Shown: positions 37,296-48,333, counted from the first letter of the stretch. The stretch: DNA of 64,000 nt from Desulfobacteraceae bacterium (GCA_016743945.1 JADGFI010000001.1:583901-647900), one strand, 5' to 3'. Numbers and translations are program-made. The notes: generated by a model from the letters alone, not told the origin.

Positions 37296-40200
37296 ATGGT
37301 GAAGGTCAGAGTATATGAGTTAGCTAAAGATCTGAACATGACAAACAGAGCGCTTCTTAATAAAATGAAGGAACTGAAAATCGAAGTTAAAAGCCACATG
37401 AGTTCTCTGGAAAATAGTGCGGTCGCTGCAATTAAAAAAAGCCTGTTTGGTAAAAAGAAACAGAAAGATGATGTGAAGGTAAAAACTGCTGTCATCCGCC
37501 GGAGAAGACAATCCCACGAGGAAGAATTTGATGATGAGTCCCCGGATGAATTAGCGGTTGATTCAACAGGTGATATGGCAGATGCAGTCACTGAAGAAGT
37601 GACGCCTGCCAGCAAAGTCGAGGCTTCCGTTAAAGAAATTCCAAGGGAACAATCAAAGGAAAAGCCAGAAGAGAAGCCAGAAGAAAAGTTCGATCAAAAT
37701 GAGGGTGAAGAAGTGATTGAACCTAAGAGTGCTAAATCAGAAAAGAAAATTGCCAAGCCCAAGGTGAAAACTGCAACACCTGCAAAAATTGTAAGGCCGG
37801 TTCAGGTGGTCACGGAAACACCGCCTGAACCAGTAATGGAGAAAGCGGCAAAGCCAGTCATTACTAAGGCCAAAGCTGCGGATAAAAAGGCGACTGATGC
37901 TTTGGGTGCAGATAAGGACCCGGAATCCAAGAAGGACGTTCCGGAAGACTCAACTGCGAAATCGTCTGGCGCGGAAATCGTGATGCCGGAGCCTGCCCCT
38001 GAAGAGAGCGACGAGGGAGTGATAGCAAAAAAAGCAGAATCGATTGAAGCAAAAGAGGTGGAAGTAGAAGGTGCTAAATCAGAAGACGCTAAATCAGAAG
38101 ATGCCTCCGCAGAAGATAAAAAGAAGAAGAAAAAACGCAAGTCAGCCCCGGCCAAAATAGTGAGAATTGCTGACCCTGCAGTTCTTGAGAATTTAAGGAA
38201 ATTAAAATCACCGGAAGAAAAAAAACGTCCGGGGGCTAGAGGGGATGCTCGTCCTGGTTATGCTGACAAAAGGCCGGCGCAACAAAGGCCGGCGCAACAA
38301 AGACCAGCGCAGCCAAGACCTGGGCAGCCAAGACCTGGACAGTCAAGACCTGGACAGCAAAGACCTGGACAGCAAAGACCTGCCGCGTCAGCCCGTCCAG
38401 GCACTAATGCCGCTGCTCCCGGGCCGGATATGGCCGTGCAGCCGTCCAGTGACCCCAGTCTCAGAAAGAAAAGCAGGCGACGGGAACTCCCGCCGGTGTC
38501 TGAATTTGCAGGGAAACGTAAAAGCCGCAAGCAAAAATCAGTTGTTGAAGGGGATGCCTTGTACACCCGGGGCCGGAAAAAACGGGGTAAGAAAGAACTC
38601 CGTGGCGGCAAAAAAGGAAATTTCCAGAAAACCCAGATTACAACGCCCAAGGCCATTAAGCGACGGATTAAGATTGATGAGGCCATAGAGCTTTCGGAAC
38701 TTGCGAAACGGATGGGAATCAAGGCCAATGAGATGATTGTGAAATTGATGGGCATGGGGGTCATGGCCACGGTGAATCAGACCATTGATTTTGAAACGGC
38801 AACTCTTGTGGCCACTGAATTCGATTTTGAAGTGGAAAAGGCAAACTCCCATGAGGAAGATCTCCTCCAGATCAAGACGGCCGAGGATGCCGAGGAAGAT
38901 TTGATTGAAAGCCCGCCGGTTGTTACGATTATGGGTCATGTCGATCATGGAAAGACCTCATTGCTGGATGTCATCCGGACGTCAAAGATTACCAGCGGTG
39001 AAGCCGGAGGTATTACCCAGCATATTGGCGCTTACAATGTTGAAAGCCCCAATGGCGGCCGGATTACTTTTCTTGATACACCGGGCCATGCCGCCTTTAC
39101 CGCCATGCGGTCCAGGGGCGCCAGGGTAACGGATATTGTTATCCTTGTTGTTGCGGCAGATGACGGTGTCATGCCCCAGACCATAGAGGCCATTAATCAT
39201 TCCAAGGCAGCGGGTGTGCCGGTGATTGTGGCGGTGAACAAGATGGACAAGGTGGGTGCAGATCCCGACCGGATTATGCGGGAGCTGTCAGAACTGGATT
39301 TGTTGGCCGAAGAATGGGGAGGGACCGTTATTTTTGTAAAGGTTTCCGCTAAAACAGGTGAAGGGATTGACGAATTGCTTGAAATGGTTCTTCTCCAGTC
39401 CGAAGTGCTTGAACTTAAGGCAAACCCCAATCGAAAGGCCACAGGATATGTGGTGGAATCAAGGCTGGATGTCGGCAGGGGATCTGTTGCCACGGTTCTG
39501 GTGAAACAAGGCACTTTAAAGGACGGGGATCCCATCGTATGTGGCCTGCATTCCGGTCGTATCCGGGCCATGATTGATGATTCCGGGGTTCGAATTGATG
39601 CCGCCGGGCCCAGTACCCCTGTGGAAATTGTGGGGCTTACCGGCGTACCCGATGCCGGAGATGAATTTACCGCAGTGGATTCCGACAAGGAAGCCAAACA
39701 GATTGCCTCCCACAGAATGCAGAAACAGCGGGCCAAGGAACTGGCCAAAAAGAGCCGTGTCAACCTTGAAAAAATGTTTGAAAACCTGGGATCTGCTGAA
39801 GTTAAAGAGCTTAAGCTTATTGTCAAGGCAGATGTCCAAGGCTCCATTGAAGCCTTGAACGATTCGCTTAAAGACCTTGCCAAGGAAGAAGTGGATATTA
39901 AAATTGTCCATTCCGGTGCCGGAACTATCAATGAATCCGACGTGGCACTGGCAGCCGTTTCCGATGCTATTATTATCGGGTTTAACGTTCGGCCCTCCCC
40001 CCAGATCCGTAAAATGGCCAAGGATGAACATGTGGACATGCGGTTCTATGACATTATTTATAATGTTATCAATGATATCAAGGCAGCTCTGGACGGCATG
40101 ATGCCTTCCACCTTCCACGAGATCATTATCGGCCGGGCCGAAGTGAGGGAGACTTTTGTAGTCCCAAAGATGGGAACCATCGCAGGGTCCCGCATTACAG

Positions 40201-40418
40201 AGGGTAAAATGGTCCGGGGTAAAAAGGTTCGTCTTCTTCGGGACGGTGTCATTAAATGTGATACCGAACTTTCCTCTCTGCGCAGGTTTAAGGATGATGT
40301 CAAAGAAGTGGACCAGGGCTTTGAGTGTGGAATCGGTCTTCAAAAATACAATGACATCAAGATAGACGATGCCATAGAGTGTTATGAAGTCGAAGAAAGA
40401 AAATATAAGGGTGAGTAA
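37296..40418 (+). CDS. infB: translation initiation factor IF-2
   Basis: IF-2 is the GTPase that places fMet-tRNA on the ribosome. The protein is 1040 residues, long for the family because of an N-terminal linker of about 400 residues rich in Lys, Glu, Ala and Pro. It contains an IF2-N subdomain at both ends of the linker ([30 protein letters not shown]). The G domain begins near residue 545: G1 [13 protein letters not shown]3 [13 protein letters not shown]4 NKMDK. Domains II-IV follow to the C-terminus. A 15-bp repeat codes for an RP(A/G)Q(Q/P) tract in the linker. Confidence 0.96.
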   Translation: MVKVRVYELAKDLNMTNRALLNKMKELKIEVKSHMSSLENSAVAAIKKSLFGKKKQKDDVKVKTAVIRRRRQSHEEEFDDESPDELAVDSTGDMADAVTEEVTPASKVEASVKEIPREQSKEKPEEKPEEKFDQNEGEEVIEPKSAKSEKKIAKPKVKTATPAKIVRPVQVVTETPPEPVMEKAAKPVITKAKAADKKATDALGADKDPESKKDVPEDSTAKSSGAEIVMPEPAPEESDEGVIAKKAESIEAKEVEVEGAKSEDAKSEDASAEDKKKKKKRKSAPAKIVRIADPAVLENLRKLKSPEEKKRPGARGDARPGYADKRPAQQRPAQQRPAQPRPGQPRPGQSRPGQQRPGQQRPAASARPGTNAAAPGPDMAVQPSSDPSLRKKSRRRELPPVSEFAGKRKSRKQKSVVEGDALYTRGRKKRGKKELRGGKKGNFQKTQITTPKAIKRRIKIDEAIELSELAKRMGIKANEMIVKLMGMGVMATVNQTIDFETATLVATEFDFEVEKANSHEEDLLQIKTAEDAEEDLIESPPVVTIMGHVDHGKTSLLDVIRTSKITSGEAGGITQHIGAYNVESPNGGRITFLDTPGHAAFTAMRSRGARVTDIVILVVAADDGVMPQTIEAINHSKAAGVPVIVAVNKMDKVGADPDRIMRELSELDLLAEEWGGTVIFVKVSAKTGEGIDELLEMVLLQSEVLELKANPNRKATGYVVESRLDVGRGSVATVLVKQGTLKDGDPIVCGLHSGRIRAMIDDSGVRIDAAGPSTPVEIVGLTGVPDAGDEFTAVDSDKEAKQIASHRMQKQRAKELAKKSRVNLEKMFENLGSAEVKELKLIVKADVQGSIEALNDSLKDLAKEEVDIKIVHSGAGTINESDVALAAVSDAIIIGFNVRPSPQIRKMAKDEHVDMRFYDIIYNVINDIKAALDGMMPSTFHEIIIGRAEVRETFVVPKMGTIAGSRITEGKMVRGKKVRLLRDGVIKCDTELSSLRRFKDDVKEVDQGFECGIGLQKYNDIKIDDAIECYEVEERKYKGE
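38271..38375 (+). repeat. 15-bp tandem repeat in infB linker
   Basis: Seven head-to-tail 15-base units, in frame, encode [20 protein letters not shown] and RPGQQ pentapeptides. The copies differ by point changes; adjacent units 1-2 and 6-7 are identical, which indicates recent duplication. Confidence 0.92.
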
Positions 40419-40426
40419 GGCAAACA

Positions 40427-40846
40427 ATGAAACCCTATACACGAGCAGATAGAATTTCCGGCAGGATCCAGGTGGCGATTACGGATCTTTTGAGAAAAAA
40501 GATGCAAAATCCCAAGCTTGAAATGGCGACCATCACAGGTGTCAGGCTTACCTCTGACCTTATGATAGCCGATGTGTATGTCGCCGTATTTGGCGGCAAG
40601 AAAAAAATTGCCGAAGCCATGGAAGGGTTTAAGGAATCAAAGGGGTATATTAAAAAGAACATTGCCCCGAAACTGGGCCTTAGATTTATGCCGGAGTTGC
40701 GGTTTTTTTATGACGATTCCTTTGATAAAGCTTCACGAATGGATGCCTTGATCCAGGCTGCCGCAGATTCCGATGCCAAACCACTCGATTCCAAGATCCC
40801 TGGGGAAACCGAAGATCTCGTTGATCCGGATTCCTCCGGGGAATGA
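40427..40846 (+). CDS. rbfA: 30S ribosome-binding factor RbfA
   Basis: RbfA helps mature the 16S rRNA 5' end. The 139-residue protein has the KH-like fold: YTRADRISGRIQVAITDLLRKKMQNP, then VRLTSDLMIADVYVAVFG, and LGLRFMPELRFFYDDSFDKASRMDALI. A 25-residue acidic tail follows. It lies 8 bases after infB and 30 before truB. Confidence 0.94.
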   Translation: MKPYTRADRISGRIQVAITDLLRKKMQNPKLEMATITGVRLTSDLMIADVYVAVFGGKKKIAEAMEGFKESKGYIKKNIAPKLGLRFMPELRFFYDDSFDKASRMDALIQAAADSDAKPLDSKIPGETEDLVDPDSSGE

Positions 40847-40876
40847 TAACCCCCCCCCCTCGTCGGCGAAATTTAA

Positions 40877-41791
40877 ATGAAAGATGGTATTTTAGCAATT
40901 AATAAACCGGCGGGGATATCCTCTGCCGGGGTGGTGGCCAGGGTAAAACGGGTGCTGGGCGTTAAAAAGATCGGCCATACCGGCACCTTGGATCCCTTTG
41001 CAACCGGGCTTTTACTCCTTGCAGTCCAAAAGGCCACAAGGATATCCAGATTTTTTCTCAATGGCAGCAAACACTATACCGCCAGAGTGACCCTGGGGGT
41101 TGAAACCGACACCTACGATTGTACGGGGAAAACTATTTTTGAGGCAGATCCAGGGGTGGTGAATGCCATATTGCCTGAAGAGGTCCAGCAGGTAGTCGCA
41201 GGATTCGCAGGCAGCCAGGAGCAGATACCTCCCAGTTTTTCCGCCTTGAAGCATAAGGGACAGCCTCTCTATAAGTTGGCCCGCAAGGGTGAGATGATCA
41301 AAAAGCCCCCCCGGAATATAGAAATTTATTCGATATCGGTTCAGCGCATGGATCTTCCCGAGTTTGAGATGGATGTTCATTGCTCGGGGGGTACCTATAT
41401 TCGCAGTCTGGCCTATGATATGGGGAAAAAACTCAATTGCGGGGCCCATTTGGCAGGTCTTTGCCGGACACGCTCCAGCGCCTTTGATCTGAACACTGCC
41501 ATTGAACTTGGCGACCTGGAAAAAATGACGCCACAAGAGATTGAGCCCTATATTCTTCCCATGTCAGACTGTCTCTCATTCCTGCCCAGCGTCCAGGCCG
41601 ATATTCTTCTTGAAAAGAAAATATCTTACGGCCAGAAACTGTCCAAGCAAGAAATTTTGCCCTTACTTCCCCCGGCACTTGTCCCGGCTCCTTTTATCAA
41701 AGTGGTGGATTTTTCAGATAAATTGCTGGCTCTCCTGGAGCCGGACAAAGAGGGCCTCCTCTATAATTATTGTTGCGTTTTTTCAGGTTAA
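40877..41791 (+). CDS. truB: tRNA pseudouridine-55 synthase
   Basis: TruB converts U55 of the tRNA T-loop to pseudouridine. The 304-residue protein begins GILAINKPAGISSAGVVARVKR and carries the catalytic aspartate in KIGHTGTLDPFATGLLLLA, followed by the TRISRFF and YTARVTLGVETDTYD segments. It is part of the rbfA-truB-rpsO order. A run of nine C residues lies in the gap before it. No nrnA/DHH gene sits between rbfA and truB here. Confidence 0.95.
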   Translation: MKDGILAINKPAGISSAGVVARVKRVLGVKKIGHTGTLDPFATGLLLLAVQKATRISRFFLNGSKHYTARVTLGVETDTYDCTGKTIFEADPGVVNAILPEEVQQVVAGFAGSQEQIPPSFSALKHKGQPLYKLARKGEMIKKPPRNIEIYSISVQRMDLPEFEMDVHCSGGTYIRSLAYDMGKKLNCGAHLAGLCRTRSSAFDLNTAIELGDLEKMTPQEIEPYILPMSDCLSFLPSVQADILLEKKISYGQKLSKQEILPLLPPALVPAPFIKVVDFSDKLLALLEPDKEGLLYNYCCVFSG

Positions 41792-41954
41792 CTGATACTT
41801 ACGTTAGGTTATACATATTTGTAATGGTATTTTACCTGTGTTGTCCTTTTTTTGTGGCATCTTTTTTTTCTGAATGGAATATCGGATTAAAGGGCGGTTA
41901 AAAAGAGCAGCATTTATACCATGTTTTATTTATTCCAGACAAAGGAGACCAAAA

Positions 41955-42224
41955 GTGGTTTTACTAGCAGAGAACAAAGAGGAAATGATTGAGGGCTTCA
42001 AGCTCCACGAGTCCGATACCGGCTCACCCGAAGTACAGGTGGCAATTTTAACCCACCGTATCAGCTATCTTACTGAGCATCTTAAAATTCATAAAAAAGA
42101 CCATCATTCAAGAAGGGGTCTTCTGATTTTGGTTGGAAGGCGCAGAAGCCTTCTGGACTACGTGAAGAAAAAAGATATAAACAGATACCGTTCTTTGATT
42201 GAAAGACTCGGACTTAGAAGGTAA
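41955..42224 (+). CDS. rpsO: 30S ribosomal protein S15
   Basis: S15 (89 residues) binds the central domain of 16S rRNA. The signatures [19 protein letters not shown] and [25 protein letters not shown] are complete. The GTG at 41955 is chosen because AAGGAG lies 7 bases upstream and it gives the exact family length; the frame is open further upstream but unlike S15. pnp follows after a hairpin. Confidence 0.97.
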   Translation: MVLLAENKEEMIEGFKLHESDTGSPEVQVAILTHRISYLTEHLKIHKKDHHSRRGLLILVGRRRSLLDYVKKKDINRYRSLIERLGLRR

Positions 42225-42234
42225 AATGACCATG

Positions 42235-42271
42235 AACCGGTTTTTGACTTTTTTCGGGTCAAAAATCGGTT
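42235..42271 (+). terminator. hairpin between rpsO and pnp
   Basis: A 14-bp stem (AACCGGTTTTTGAC with GTCAAAAATCGGTT, one G-U pair) and a 9-base loop begin 11 bases after rpsO. In enteric bacteria an rpsO terminator and an RNase III site lie here; the same role is inferred. Confidence 0.55.
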
Positions 42272-42483
42272 CTGTGTTTTTACGTTGGTTAATATTAATT
42301 AATTGTATATTGACCAATTGTGTATGTGTTGAATTTATTTTTAACTGGGGGCGGCGGTCGTTTGGGATGCTTTTAAATAAGTTCGCATGTTTGCCATCAA
42401 GCAGTGGTTTGATTGCAAAGATGCGGGTTTATTATTTCTAAGGTATCTCAGGGTCTCTGCCTTTTTTATTATTAGGAGAAATT

Positions 42484-44574
42484 ATGGAACAAACTAGAAC
42501 AGCAACCATCGGCGGAAAAGAATTTTCCATCACCACCGGTAAAATTGCCAAACAGGCATCCGGATCCGTTATTGTACAGTACGGAGAAACCAGGGTAATA
42601 GTCACTGCCGTGGCGGCCAAGAACCCAAGAGAAGTTAGCTTTTTGCCCCTTACAGTTGAATACCAGGAGCGGATTTATGCTGCCGGTAGAATTCCGGGCA
42701 ATTATTTTCGACGGGAAATTGGTCGGCCTTCGGAGAACGAAACCCTGAGAGCCCGGATGATTGACCGGCCCATCAGACCTTTATTTGAACCGGGGTATAA
42801 TTTTGAAACCCAGGTGATTGCCACTGTTTTGTCCACGGACAAACTTTGTGATCCCGGCGTTTTGGCCATGGTGGGAGCTTCCACTGCCCTTGAAATATCT
42901 GATATTCCCTTTAACGGCCCCATTGCCGGTATAAAAGTTGGCCGGGTGGATGGGCAGTTTATTGCCAACCCCACCCCAGAACAGATGGATCTCAGTGATA
43001 TTGATCTGACCGTTGCCGGTTCCAAAACCGGTGTGGTCATGGTGGAAGGCGGTGCCAATATCGTATCTGAAAAAGATATGCTGGATGCCATCTTTTTTGG
43101 TCACGAATCCATGCAGCCCCTCATTGATCTCCAGGTTGAACTGAAAAATACCCTTGGAAAAGAAAAAAGAGTCTTTGTCCCACCGGTAAAAGATGAGGCC
43201 CTGGCAGAAAAAGTTATCGCTTTTTCCTCAGACAAGATCCATGAAAAGGTTCAGATCAAAACAAAAATAGAACGTGCCAAGGCCTTGGGCCTTCTAAAAG
43301 AAGAGGTAAAGGCGCATTTTACGGATGAATACCCGGATCAGATCGACGAGGTCAAGGAGGCATTCAGCAAAGCCGTAAAATCTGTCAGCCGTAACATTGT
43401 TCTGACCGAAGACAAGCGGATCGATGGTAGGGCTTTTGATCAGATTCGCCAAATTGACTGCGAAGCCGGCTGCCTGCCAAGACTCCATGGATCTGCTCTT
43501 TTTACCCGGGGTGAAACCCAGGTACTGGGTGTTTTAACCCTTGGTTCCGGCAGGGACGAGCAACGTATCGAAACCCTGAACAATGGGGATACCACCCGGG
43601 CCTTTATGCTCCACTATAACTTCCCTCCCTTTTCGGTGGGTGAAGTCAAACGGGCGGGTGGTCCCAGCCGCAGGGATATTGGCCATGGCGATCTGGCCCA
43701 TAGAGCACTCGATAGAATCCTCCCTTTGGCCGAAGATTTTGAATATACCATTCGGTTGGTGGGGGAAGTCATGGAATCCAATGGAAGTTCTTCCATGGGA
43801 ACGGTCTGCGCCGGCACACTGGCCCTCATGGATGGCGGGGTGCCGATTAAAGCGCCTGTTTCCGGGATTGCCATGGGCCTTGTAAAGGATGGGGATAAAA
43901 CCGTTATCCTGTCCGATATTCTGGGAGATGAAGATCATTTCGGAGATATGGATTTCAAGGTAGCCGGTACCACCGAGGGTATTACCGCCCTTCAGATGGA
44001 TATCAAGATCAAAGAACTTTCCAAGGATATCATGGAAACAGCCCTGAGCCAGGCCCGGGGTGGTCGGCTTCATATCCTGGATGAAATGATGAAAACCCTT
44101 GATAAAACAAGGGAAAATCTATCTCCCCTTGCCCCCAAAATTGTGAGCATCCAGATAAATAAAGACAAGATCCGGGACATCATCGGACCTGGCGGCAAGG
44201 TGATTCGTGCGATTCAGTCGGAAACCAATACGGTTCTTGAGGTGGATGATTCAGGTATTGTAAAGATTGCCGCTGAAAACCAGGAAGATTCTGATGCGGC
44301 CGTAAAAATGGTATCTGATATTGCCATGGATCCTGAAATTGGTGCCATCTACCAGGGTGAAGTGGTAAAAATAACTGATTTTGGTGCCTTTGTTAATATC
44401 AAGCCCGGAACCGACGGTCTGGTTCATATTTCAGAACTGGCTGAGCATCGAGTCAAACAGGTTACAGATGTGGTAAAGGAAGGCGAGATTATCAGTGTAA
44501 AGGTTCTGGACATTACACGGGATGGAAAAGTCAAGCTGAGTTACAAAGCAGCTTTAAAAGATGAAGCAAAATAA
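42484..44574 (+). CDS. pnp: polyribonucleotide nucleotidyltransferase (PNPase)
   Basis: PNPase is the phosphorolytic 3'-5' exoribonuclease of RNA turnover. The 696-residue protein has two RNase PH domains (about 10-230 and 310-545; [51 protein letters not shown]), a KH domain ([19 protein letters not shown], about 555-615) and an S1 domain ([28 protein letters not shown], about 620-690). AGGAGA precedes the ATG. The end overlaps the next gene by 14 bases. Confidence 0.97.
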   Translation: MEQTRTATIGGKEFSITTGKIAKQASGSVIVQYGETRVIVTAVAAKNPREVSFLPLTVEYQERIYAAGRIPGNYFRREIGRPSENETLRARMIDRPIRPLFEPGYNFETQVIATVLSTDKLCDPGVLAMVGASTALEISDIPFNGPIAGIKVGRVDGQFIANPTPEQMDLSDIDLTVAGSKTGVVMVEGGANIVSEKDMLDAIFFGHESMQPLIDLQVELKNTLGKEKRVFVPPVKDEALAEKVIAFSSDKIHEKVQIKTKIERAKALGLLKEEVKAHFTDEYPDQIDEVKEAFSKAVKSVSRNIVLTEDKRIDGRAFDQIRQIDCEAGCLPRLHGSALFTRGETQVLGVLTLGSGRDEQRIETLNNGDTTRAFMLHYNFPPFSVGEVKRAGGPSRRDIGHGDLAHRALDRILPLAEDFEYTIRLVGEVMESNGSSSMGTVCAGTLALMDGGVPIKAPVSGIAMGLVKDGDKTVILSDILGDEDHFGDMDFKVAGTTEGITALQMDIKIKELSKDIMETALSQARGGRLHILDEMMKTLDKTRENLSPLAPKIVSIQINKDKIRDIIGPGGKVIRAIQSETNTVLEVDDSGIVKIAAENQEDSDAAVKMVSDIAMDPEIGAIYQGEVVKITDFGAFVNIKPGTDGLVHISELAEHRVKQVTDVVKEGEIISVKVLDITRDGKVKLSYKAALKDEAK

Positions 44575-45382
44575 CACTTTTAGAATTTGTCCCCTTGCCA
44601 GCGGCAGCAAGGGGAACTGTGTATTTGTTTCCACTCCGGAAACTGCCGTATTAGTGGATGCAGGACTGTCCGGTGTTGAAATTGAAAAACGCCTCACCTT
44701 GGTGGGGCAAACACCGGAACAGCTTGACGGTATCATCATTACCCATGAGCATTCCGATCATGTGAGAGGGGCCGGGATATTGAGCCGCAGGTTCAATATC
44801 CCGGTCTATGTCACCCCCCAAACCTATGCCGCCTGCAAAAATCTGGGAAAAATAGACCTGGTTAATTTTTTTGAATGCGGCACCTCTTTTTGCCTTGATC
44901 AGTTGCAGGTGGCGCCTTTTTCAATTTCCCATGATGCCACAGATCCTGCCGGGTTGACCCTGTCCTTTGGGGAAAACAAAATTGGTATCGCCACGGACCT
45001 TGGCATTGTCACAGAGCTTGTCAAGGAGCATTTAAAGAATTGCCAGGTACTTTATATAGAATCCAACCATGATCCCGAGATGCTTCTCAATGGTTCCTAT
45101 CCCTGGTTTTTAAAACAGCGGGTAAAATCAAGAACAGGGCATCTGTCCAACATGGATACCCGGGCGCTTTTAACAGAGATCCTGGGACAGGAGTTGGATC
45201 CAGTTAAACCCATACTGCAGCATGTGATTCTTGCCCATTTGAGCGAGGAGAATAATTGTCCAAAAAAAGCGGCCATTGAAGTGGCCAAGGGTCTAAATGG
45301 TTCCGGAATCGTCTTGCATGTGGCAGGACCGGATCATCCCGGGGAAATGATCCGGCTTTCGCTGGGTGCCAACCGGGTATAA
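44561..45382 (+). CDS. metallo-beta-lactamase-fold hydrolase (YycJ/WalJ-like)
   Basis: The 273-residue protein has [32 protein letters not shown] and the metal-binding motif [14 protein letters not shown], with [13 protein letters not shown] and HLSEENN further on. This pattern fits the YycJ/WalJ group of MBL-fold proteins, putative nucleases. The start lies inside the last codons of pnp (14-base overlap), so translation is probably coupled. The substrate is not known from sequence. Confidence 0.87.
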   Translation: MKQNNTFRICPLASGSKGNCVFVSTPETAVLVDAGLSGVEIEKRLTLVGQTPEQLDGIIITHEHSDHVRGAGILSRRFNIPVYVTPQTYAACKNLGKIDLVNFFECGTSFCLDQLQVAPFSISHDATDPAGLTLSFGENKIGIATDLGIVTELVKEHLKNCQVLYIESNHDPEMLLNGSYPWFLKQRVKSRTGHLSNMDTRALLTEILGQELDPVKPILQHVILAHLSEENNCPKKAAIEVAKGLNGSGIVLHVAGPDHPGEMIRLSLGANRV

Positions 45383-45394
45383 ACTTTGCAGTCC

Positions 45395-47209
45395 TTAAAT
45401 TTTTGCTGCAGCCACTAGGCTTTGGATTTGTTCTGCCAGCAACTTGTTGCTGACGGGTTTTGTCAAAACCCTGTCAAAAATATTTTTATCGGATACCTCT
45501 GTAAATCCGGAACAAAGAATTATCGGAATGCAGGGCTTTATTTTTTTGATGGCAATTGCCAGGCGGTCACCGGTCATGTCCGGCATTTTTTTATCGGTGA
45601 TTACGATATCAAAAACATCCGGCGTTTTTTTAAATTGTTCCTTTGCCGACAGAGGATCTGTAAACCCCATCACCCGGTATCCGAAGTTTTTTAAAAATTG
45701 GGTGTAAATCTCAACCAGCTCTGGTTCATCATCAACAAAGAGGATGGTTCCCTTTCCCTTAAGATCCTTTTCTATTTCCATAGTTTTTACCATATTATTG
45801 AGGGGTATATGACAGGCCAGATAGATCATGAAACAACTCCCTTTACCTGGCACGCTTGATACCATAATTTCTCCGCCATGGTCCCGGATGATGCCGTGGA
45901 CAATGGATAATCCCATGCCCGTTCCTTTGCCGATTTTTTTTGTGGTAAAATAGGGTTCAAAAATTCTGGGAATCTCGTTTTCGTGAATGCCGCAACCGGT
46001 ATCTTTCACTGTCAGTCTGATATAATTTCCAGGTTCCAGAGACTTGTATTCAGATTTTTTTTGGGCAATGGGAAAAAAATGTGAACCCAGGGAAATTTTT
46101 CCCTTTTTTTCCCCATGGTCTAATTCAATGGCGTGCATGGCGTTTGTCAACAGGTTCATGATAACCTGGAAAAGTTTTGTCTTGTCAGCCAAAACGGGAA
46201 GGGGAGTGTCGGGGAGGGTCGTGGTCAGTTCAATGGTGCCGGGGAGACCAATTTTGAAAAAATTAATACATTCCCGGATAATTTGGCAAAGATCACAGGT
46301 CTCCTTATGGGAAGGGGTCTGCCGGCTGAAGGCCATAATCTGATGGACAATTTTCTTGCCCCGATCGCTGGCCTGACAGATGCGTTCAAGGTTTTTATGG
46401 ACCGGATGGGTTTTGTCCAGGTCCAGAAGGGACAGTTCTGCATACCCAAGGATAGCCCCGAGAATATTATTAAAATCATGTGCGACACCTCCTGCAAGCG
46501 TGCCCATGGCCTCCATCTTTTGGGAATGATACAGTTTCCTGAGCAGCTCTTTGTTTTTCTTTTCCGCCTGGATTCGGGTTTGGATCTCATCTTCTAATCG
46601 GATACGTCCTTGTTTTTCAGCCTGGACCATTTGACCGATTTTGTTGATGAGAAAGGCAACGGAAAGGGCCGCGACGGCATTGATACAAATAAAATTCACT
46701 CCGACGATAATCCAGATGGCCAAGGGATCCAACTTCAGTTGCAGCCAGGGAAACGCCTGGTTATGGACAAACAGGCTGAGGACCAACAGGGTGACAATGT
46801 TGATCCCCAGGGAAACCAAAGCAGGTGTTACCCCCAGAAGGACTCCTGTCATAATGGAAAACATGAGCAGCCATAGAAAACCTGCCCCATTGGGGCCCAG
46901 AAAAATAAGCAACCCCACGCCAAGGATATAAAACAGGGAAAGCAGTCCCAGGGATTTATTGAAAAAGGAGATCTGCTGCTTCATCACCAATAAAAAAACA
47001 CCCCCAAGGACGAGGGTGTCCAGGAACGCAATGCCGTAGAATCTATGAACAAAAGAATAATAAATACTGGGCAGATAGGCGATAAAACCGAATATGGCAA
47101 AGCCGAGCAGCAGGTAATGCAACAGCCATTGGCGGAAATATGCAATTCCGCTTTTCTTCGCCTGCCGGGGGAAGGCGATAAGATTTATGATTTGTTTTTT
47201 TAAAATCAT
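45395..47209 (-). CDS. membrane-bound hybrid sensor histidine kinase
   Basis: This 604-residue protein has five or six membrane segments in the first 195 residues, a short coiled coil, then HisKA with the phospho-acceptor in GGVAHDFNNILGAILGYAEL, HATPase (MNLLTNAMHAI, DTGCGIHENEIPRIFEPYFTTK, GTGMGLSIVHGIIRDHGG) and a C-terminal receiver domain (ILFVDDEPELVEIY, phospho-aspartate in DIVITDKKMPDMTG). The ATG at 47209 is preferred over a GTG at 47215. No response-regulator gene is adjacent. The input signal is unknown. Confidence 0.92.
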   Translation of the reverse strand: MILKKQIINLIAFPRQAKKSGIAYFRQWLLHYLLLGFAIFGFIAYLPSIYYSFVHRFYGIAFLDTLVLGGVFLLVMKQQISFFNKSLGLLSLFYILGVGLLIFLGPNGAGFLWLLMFSIMTGVLLGVTPALVSLGINIVTLLVLSLFVHNQAFPWLQLKLDPLAIWIIVGVNFICINAVAALSVAFLINKIGQMVQAEKQGRIRLEDEIQTRIQAEKKNKELLRKLYHSQKMEAMGTLAGGVAHDFNNILGAILGYAELSLLDLDKTHPVHKNLERICQASDRGKKIVHQIMAFSRQTPSHKETCDLCQIIRECINFFKIGLPGTIELTTTLPDTPLPVLADKTKLFQVIMNLLTNAMHAIELDHGEKKGKISLGSHFFPIAQKKSEYKSLEPGNYIRLTVKDTGCGIHENEIPRIFEPYFTTKKIGKGTGMGLSIVHGIIRDHGGEIMVSSVPGKGSCFMIYLACHIPLNNMVKTMEIEKDLKGKGTILFVDDEPELVEIYTQFLKNFGYRVMGFTDPLSAKEQFKKTPDVFDIVITDKKMPDMTGDRLAIAIKKIKPCIPIILCSGFTEVSDKNIFDRVLTKPVSNKLLAEQIQSLVAAAKI

Positions 47210-47269
47210 TGGCACCCAAGGTTTTATGATTATGCTTAAAGTTACCAGATCATACCTCGTTTCACCATA

Positions 47270-47639
47270 AGAAAATTAAATTTTTGGGATGCTCTAAAAG
47301 CGGTGTTGGTAAAAAGCAAGCAGCGCTGGGTTGATCCCACATCTTTTGGTCTGGGAGCCTGGAAATTTTTGGTGCTGCCGATGATATCCGGCAAGAACTT
47401 CGGCCTGGCTGTTGTGCCAAACAATGCTATATAGGGCTTGCTAATATGATGACCACGGCCGCATCCATGGGGATCGATTCCTGTTCCATGGAAGGGTTGA
47501 AAAAGACAGGGTCGAGGCCATCCAGAAAATTGACACCCAACAGTTTGACGTGGCGGTGTTGGTAACATTGGGATATCGGTCAGGGGAGCCGCCGCCCAGT
47601 CGCCGCCACTCCCTGGACCAATTGGTTGAATTTAGATAG
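47270..47639 (+). pseudogene. decayed nitroreductase-family gene
   Basis: Reading the plus strand in all three frames recovers pieces of one nitroreductase-like protein in the right order. Frame of 47279: NFWDALKAVLVK, then DPTSFGLGAWKFLVLP up to an in-frame TAG at 47432. Frame of 47446: MMTTAASMGIDSCSMEG. Frame of 47505: KDRVEAIQKIDTQQFDVAV, LVTLGYRSGEPPP, HSLDQLVEFR, ending at TAG 47637-47639. The SFGLxxWKFLV and LGYRSGEP segments are typical of the NfsB-like family. A central segment is also missing. There is no functional start. Confidence 0.8.
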
Positions 47640-47652
47640 GAAATCTCCTGCC

Positions 47653-47841
47653 CTATTGGGCTTTAAGATATATCTTGTGATCCACAAGGGAAAGGGAATA
47701 AATGTGTCCCTTGATAAACTTTTGTTCGCCGAAAATTGAGACCAAAAGAACGCCGTCCTCAACTGGTTCGACTTTGTCCACGGCTTCCATCACAAGTTTT
47801 TCCTTGTTTTCTTCCATGATATAGGCATTTGCTTCACACAT
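47653..47841 (-). CDS. CooT-family nickel-binding protein
   Basis: The 62-residue protein MCEANAYI... has Cys2, the nickel ligand in the CooT of carbon monoxide dehydrogenase maturation, and the family pattern EPVEDGVLLVSIFGEQKFIKGHI and VDHKIYL. CooT proteins form small beta-barrel dimers that bind one Ni(II). No CODH or cooC/cooJ gene is in this window, so the client is unknown. AGGAG precedes the ATG, and the DUF3842 gene ends 7 bases upstream, so the two form an operon. Confidence 0.85.
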   Translation of the reverse strand: MCEANAYIMEENKEKLVMEAVDKVEPVEDGVLLVSIFGEQKFIKGHIYSLSLVDHKIYLKAQ

Positions 47842-47848
47842 AATTTTT

Positions 47849-48283
47849 TTACTCCTTGTTTAGAAATGATAAATGAGTATCAATGAGTTCATCCACCAGT
47901 TGGGGTAGCGGCAGCCCGGTCACACCGACAATGGCGATATTTTCCTGGGTCAGGGGCAAAAGTACTTTTCGGGCACTGGAAAGACAGATAGCTTCTGCTA
48001 TTTCCCCTGTGACTTCACCCATCATGGCATGGGGCATGATAATACCCATGGGCCCGATAATCACGTCTGCTTTTTTAACGGTCTGTACAATGGCATTACT
48101 GCCGGAAGCGCCTTTGTTTGCTCTTGCTTTGAGCATTTGAGCCGTTGCAATGGCATTGGTGCCCAGGGCAATCACTTCTACTTTTTCATCAAACCGCTCT
48201 TTGATCCGTTTGATAATGGTAGAACCAATGCCGCCACCCTGGCCGTCAATGATGCAGATTTTTTTTCTAGGATCTTTATCCAT
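47849..48283 (-). CDS. DUF3842-family protein
   Basis: From the ATG at 48283 the protein has 144 residues and begins KKICIIDGQGGGIGSTIIKRIKE, a glycine-rich nucleotide-binding-like loop, followed by VIALGTNAIATAQMLKARANKGASGSNAI and GPMGIIMPHAMMGEVT. This matches a family of unknown function (DUF3842) found mainly in anaerobes. The frame is open 22 codons further upstream, but AAAAAGG and family shape favour 48283. Its function is not known; it is paired with the CooT-like gene. Confidence 0.8.
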   Translation of the reverse strand: MDKDPRKKICIIDGQGGGIGSTIIKRIKERFDEKVEVIALGTNAIATAQMLKARANKGASGSNAIVQTVKKADVIIGPMGIIMPHAMMGEVTGEIAEAICLSSARKVLLPLTQENIAIVGVTGLPLPQLVDELIDTHLSFLNKE

Positions 48284-48333
48284 AATAAACCTTTTTTTTA
48301 ACACAAATGCTTTAACCCATCCTAACCGGCATA

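Noticed and set aside
38271..38375. CRISPR-like array
   Set aside because: The units are contiguous 15-base in-frame repeats without spacers inside infB; no cas genes are present.
47242..47568. Minus-strand open frame of 108 codons
   Set aside because: It is antisense to nitroreductase remnants that are recognisable on the plus strand; the product itself is not protein-like.
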